5,530 bases of DNA from DATBLE01 sp046734415 (GTDB taxonomy: Bacteria > Actinomycetota > Thermoleophilia > Gaiellales > Gaiellaceae). Made by a program: the position numbers and the translations under genes. Below, one piece after another: positions 4,823 to 5,530 of the stretch (within the stretch, counting starts at the first letter, position 1; every line of letters starts with the position of its first letter). The stretch spans positions 1 to 5,530 of the forward strand of contig JBKPRD010000318.1 of NCBI GenBank assembly GCA_046734415.1, given 5' to 3'. Under the pieces are notes generated by a model. That model was given only the letters and a program-made list of their open reading frames with translations, made no database searches and was not told the DNA's origin.

Positions 4823-5530
4823 CTACCGGAACGCCCCGATCAGCGCGCCCCCGCCGACGACGAGCGCGGCGCCGAGCAGCAGGTGCCGGCCGACGAGCTC
4901 TGTGCGGCGGAGCAGGAGCACCGCCAGCAGCACGGCAAACAGCGACTCCGTCGCGACGAGTGGGCTGACGATCGAGACGCGCGACCGGTAGAAGGCCTCG
5001 AACAGGAACGCGTACGAAGCGCCCCAGAGGACGCCCGGCACGACGAAGTGCCGCCCCTCGCGGGCGAGGTCGGCGAAGACGCGGCGGCGCCGGAGGATCA
5101 AGAGCACGACGAAGACGAGTACGGTCCCGGAGAGGATCGTCACCGACGCGGCGAGCTGTGGCGGAACGGCGCTGTCGGCGGCGATGTGGCGGACGACGTT
5201 GTCACGGGTGGCGAAGAAGACGGTGCAGCCGAAGGAGTAGGCGAGCCCGATCGTCCGGAAGTGCTCCGGCCGGTCACGCTCGGCGACGAGCGCGATCCCG
5301 CCCGCCACGACCAGGACTGCGCCGGCGAGCAGCGGCAGGGTCGCAGGCTCGTCGAGCGCGGTGACCGCGATCGTGACGGCGATCAGGGGAGCGGCGCCCG
5401 CGATCACGGACGCCCGCGCCGGCCCCGCCTCGCGGACCGCCAGGACGAAGAGAAGCTGCGCGCCGCCGGGTGCGAGCAGCCCGGCGAGGAGGTACGGCCA
5501 GAGCTTGCCGCCCCACTCCCGCCCGGCGAG
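4823..5530 (-). CDS. EamA/DMT-family membrane transporter (partial, N-terminus beyond the window)
   Basis: The frame is open from the right edge to a TAG at 4823-4825, giving 235 visible residues. Two EamA-type repeats are recognisable. The end of the first is at visible residues about 12-85, including VREAGPARASVIAGAAPLIA (32-51) and LLAGAVLVVAGGIALVAE (67-84). A hydrophilic linker follows at 85-93. The second repeat is at 94-235, with IGLAYSFGCTVFFATRDNVV (94-113), SVTILSGTVLVFVVLLIL (129-146), an arginine-rich loop RRRR (147-150), GVLWGASYAFLFEAFYRS (166-183), SPLVATESLFAVLLAVLLLR (189-208) and LGAALVVGGGALIGAF (219-234). I count about 8 hydrophobic spans of the expected 10. The EamA family exports or exchanges small metabolites; the substrate cannot be read from sequence. 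GTG at 5405-5407 is an internal codon, because family sequence continues upstream. It is convergent with the sulfurtransferase gene and probably unrelated to it. Confidence 0.88.
   Translation of the reverse strand, partial: LAGREWGGKLWPYLLAGLLAPGGAQLLFVLAVREAGPARASVIAGAAPLIAVTIAVTALDEPATLPLLAGAVLVVAGGIALVAERDRPEHFRTIGLAYSFGCTVFFATRDNVVRHIAADSAVPPQLAASVTILSGTVLVFVVLLILRRRRVFADLAREGRHFVVPGVLWGASYAFLFEAFYRSRVSIVSPLVATESLFAVLLAVLLLRRTELVGRHLLLGAALVVGGGALIGAFR

Overview
The window is very GC-rich bacterial DNA with strong third-position G/C codon bias, tight gene packing, GTG/TTG/CTG starts and promoter-like TAnnnT hexamers 6-7 bases upstream of two start codons. Together with the gene order hom-thrC-thrB this points to an actinobacterium. 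A deep lineage such as Thermoleophilia fits the short ThrC and ThrB proteins, but that placement is inference.

Bases 1-42 may be the last codons of an upstream gene. Bases 64-3004 are a threonine-biosynthesis operon on the plus strand: homoserine dehydrogenase (hom), threonine synthase (thrC) and homoserine kinase (thrB). Hom makes homoserine, ThrB phosphorylates it and ThrC converts O-phosphohomoserine to threonine. The genes overlap at both junctions (around TTGA and GTGA), each with a GGAG ribosome-binding site inside the preceding gene, so they are probably co-transcribed and translationally coupled.

Bases 3005-3409 hold no intact gene. They contain the decayed C-terminal part of an aminoglycoside/hydroxyurea-type small-molecule kinase (APH_6_hur family), readable only across three frames, with an in-frame stop and with the catalytic loop apparently deleted.

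Bases 3410-4749 are a second plus-strand operon. It encodes a PPOX-type FMN-dependent flavoprotein (MSMEG_1061/DR_2398-like) and a two-domain rhodanese / 3-mercaptopyruvate-type sulfurtransferase. The second gene has no ATG, GTG or TTG that would retain the first rhodanese domain. It most likely starts at a CTG that overlaps the upstream stop codon as CTGA.

Bases 4750-4822 separate convergent genes and carry a hairpin-forming inverted repeat. From 4823 to the right edge, on the minus strand, lies the C-terminal part of an EamA/DMT-family membrane transporter whose 5' end is outside the window.

No RNA genes, CRISPR arrays, insertion sequences or phage genes were seen. The least ordinary items are the CTG-initiated sulfurtransferase, the dismantled kinase gene, the compact threonine synthase and the apparently leaderless promoters.
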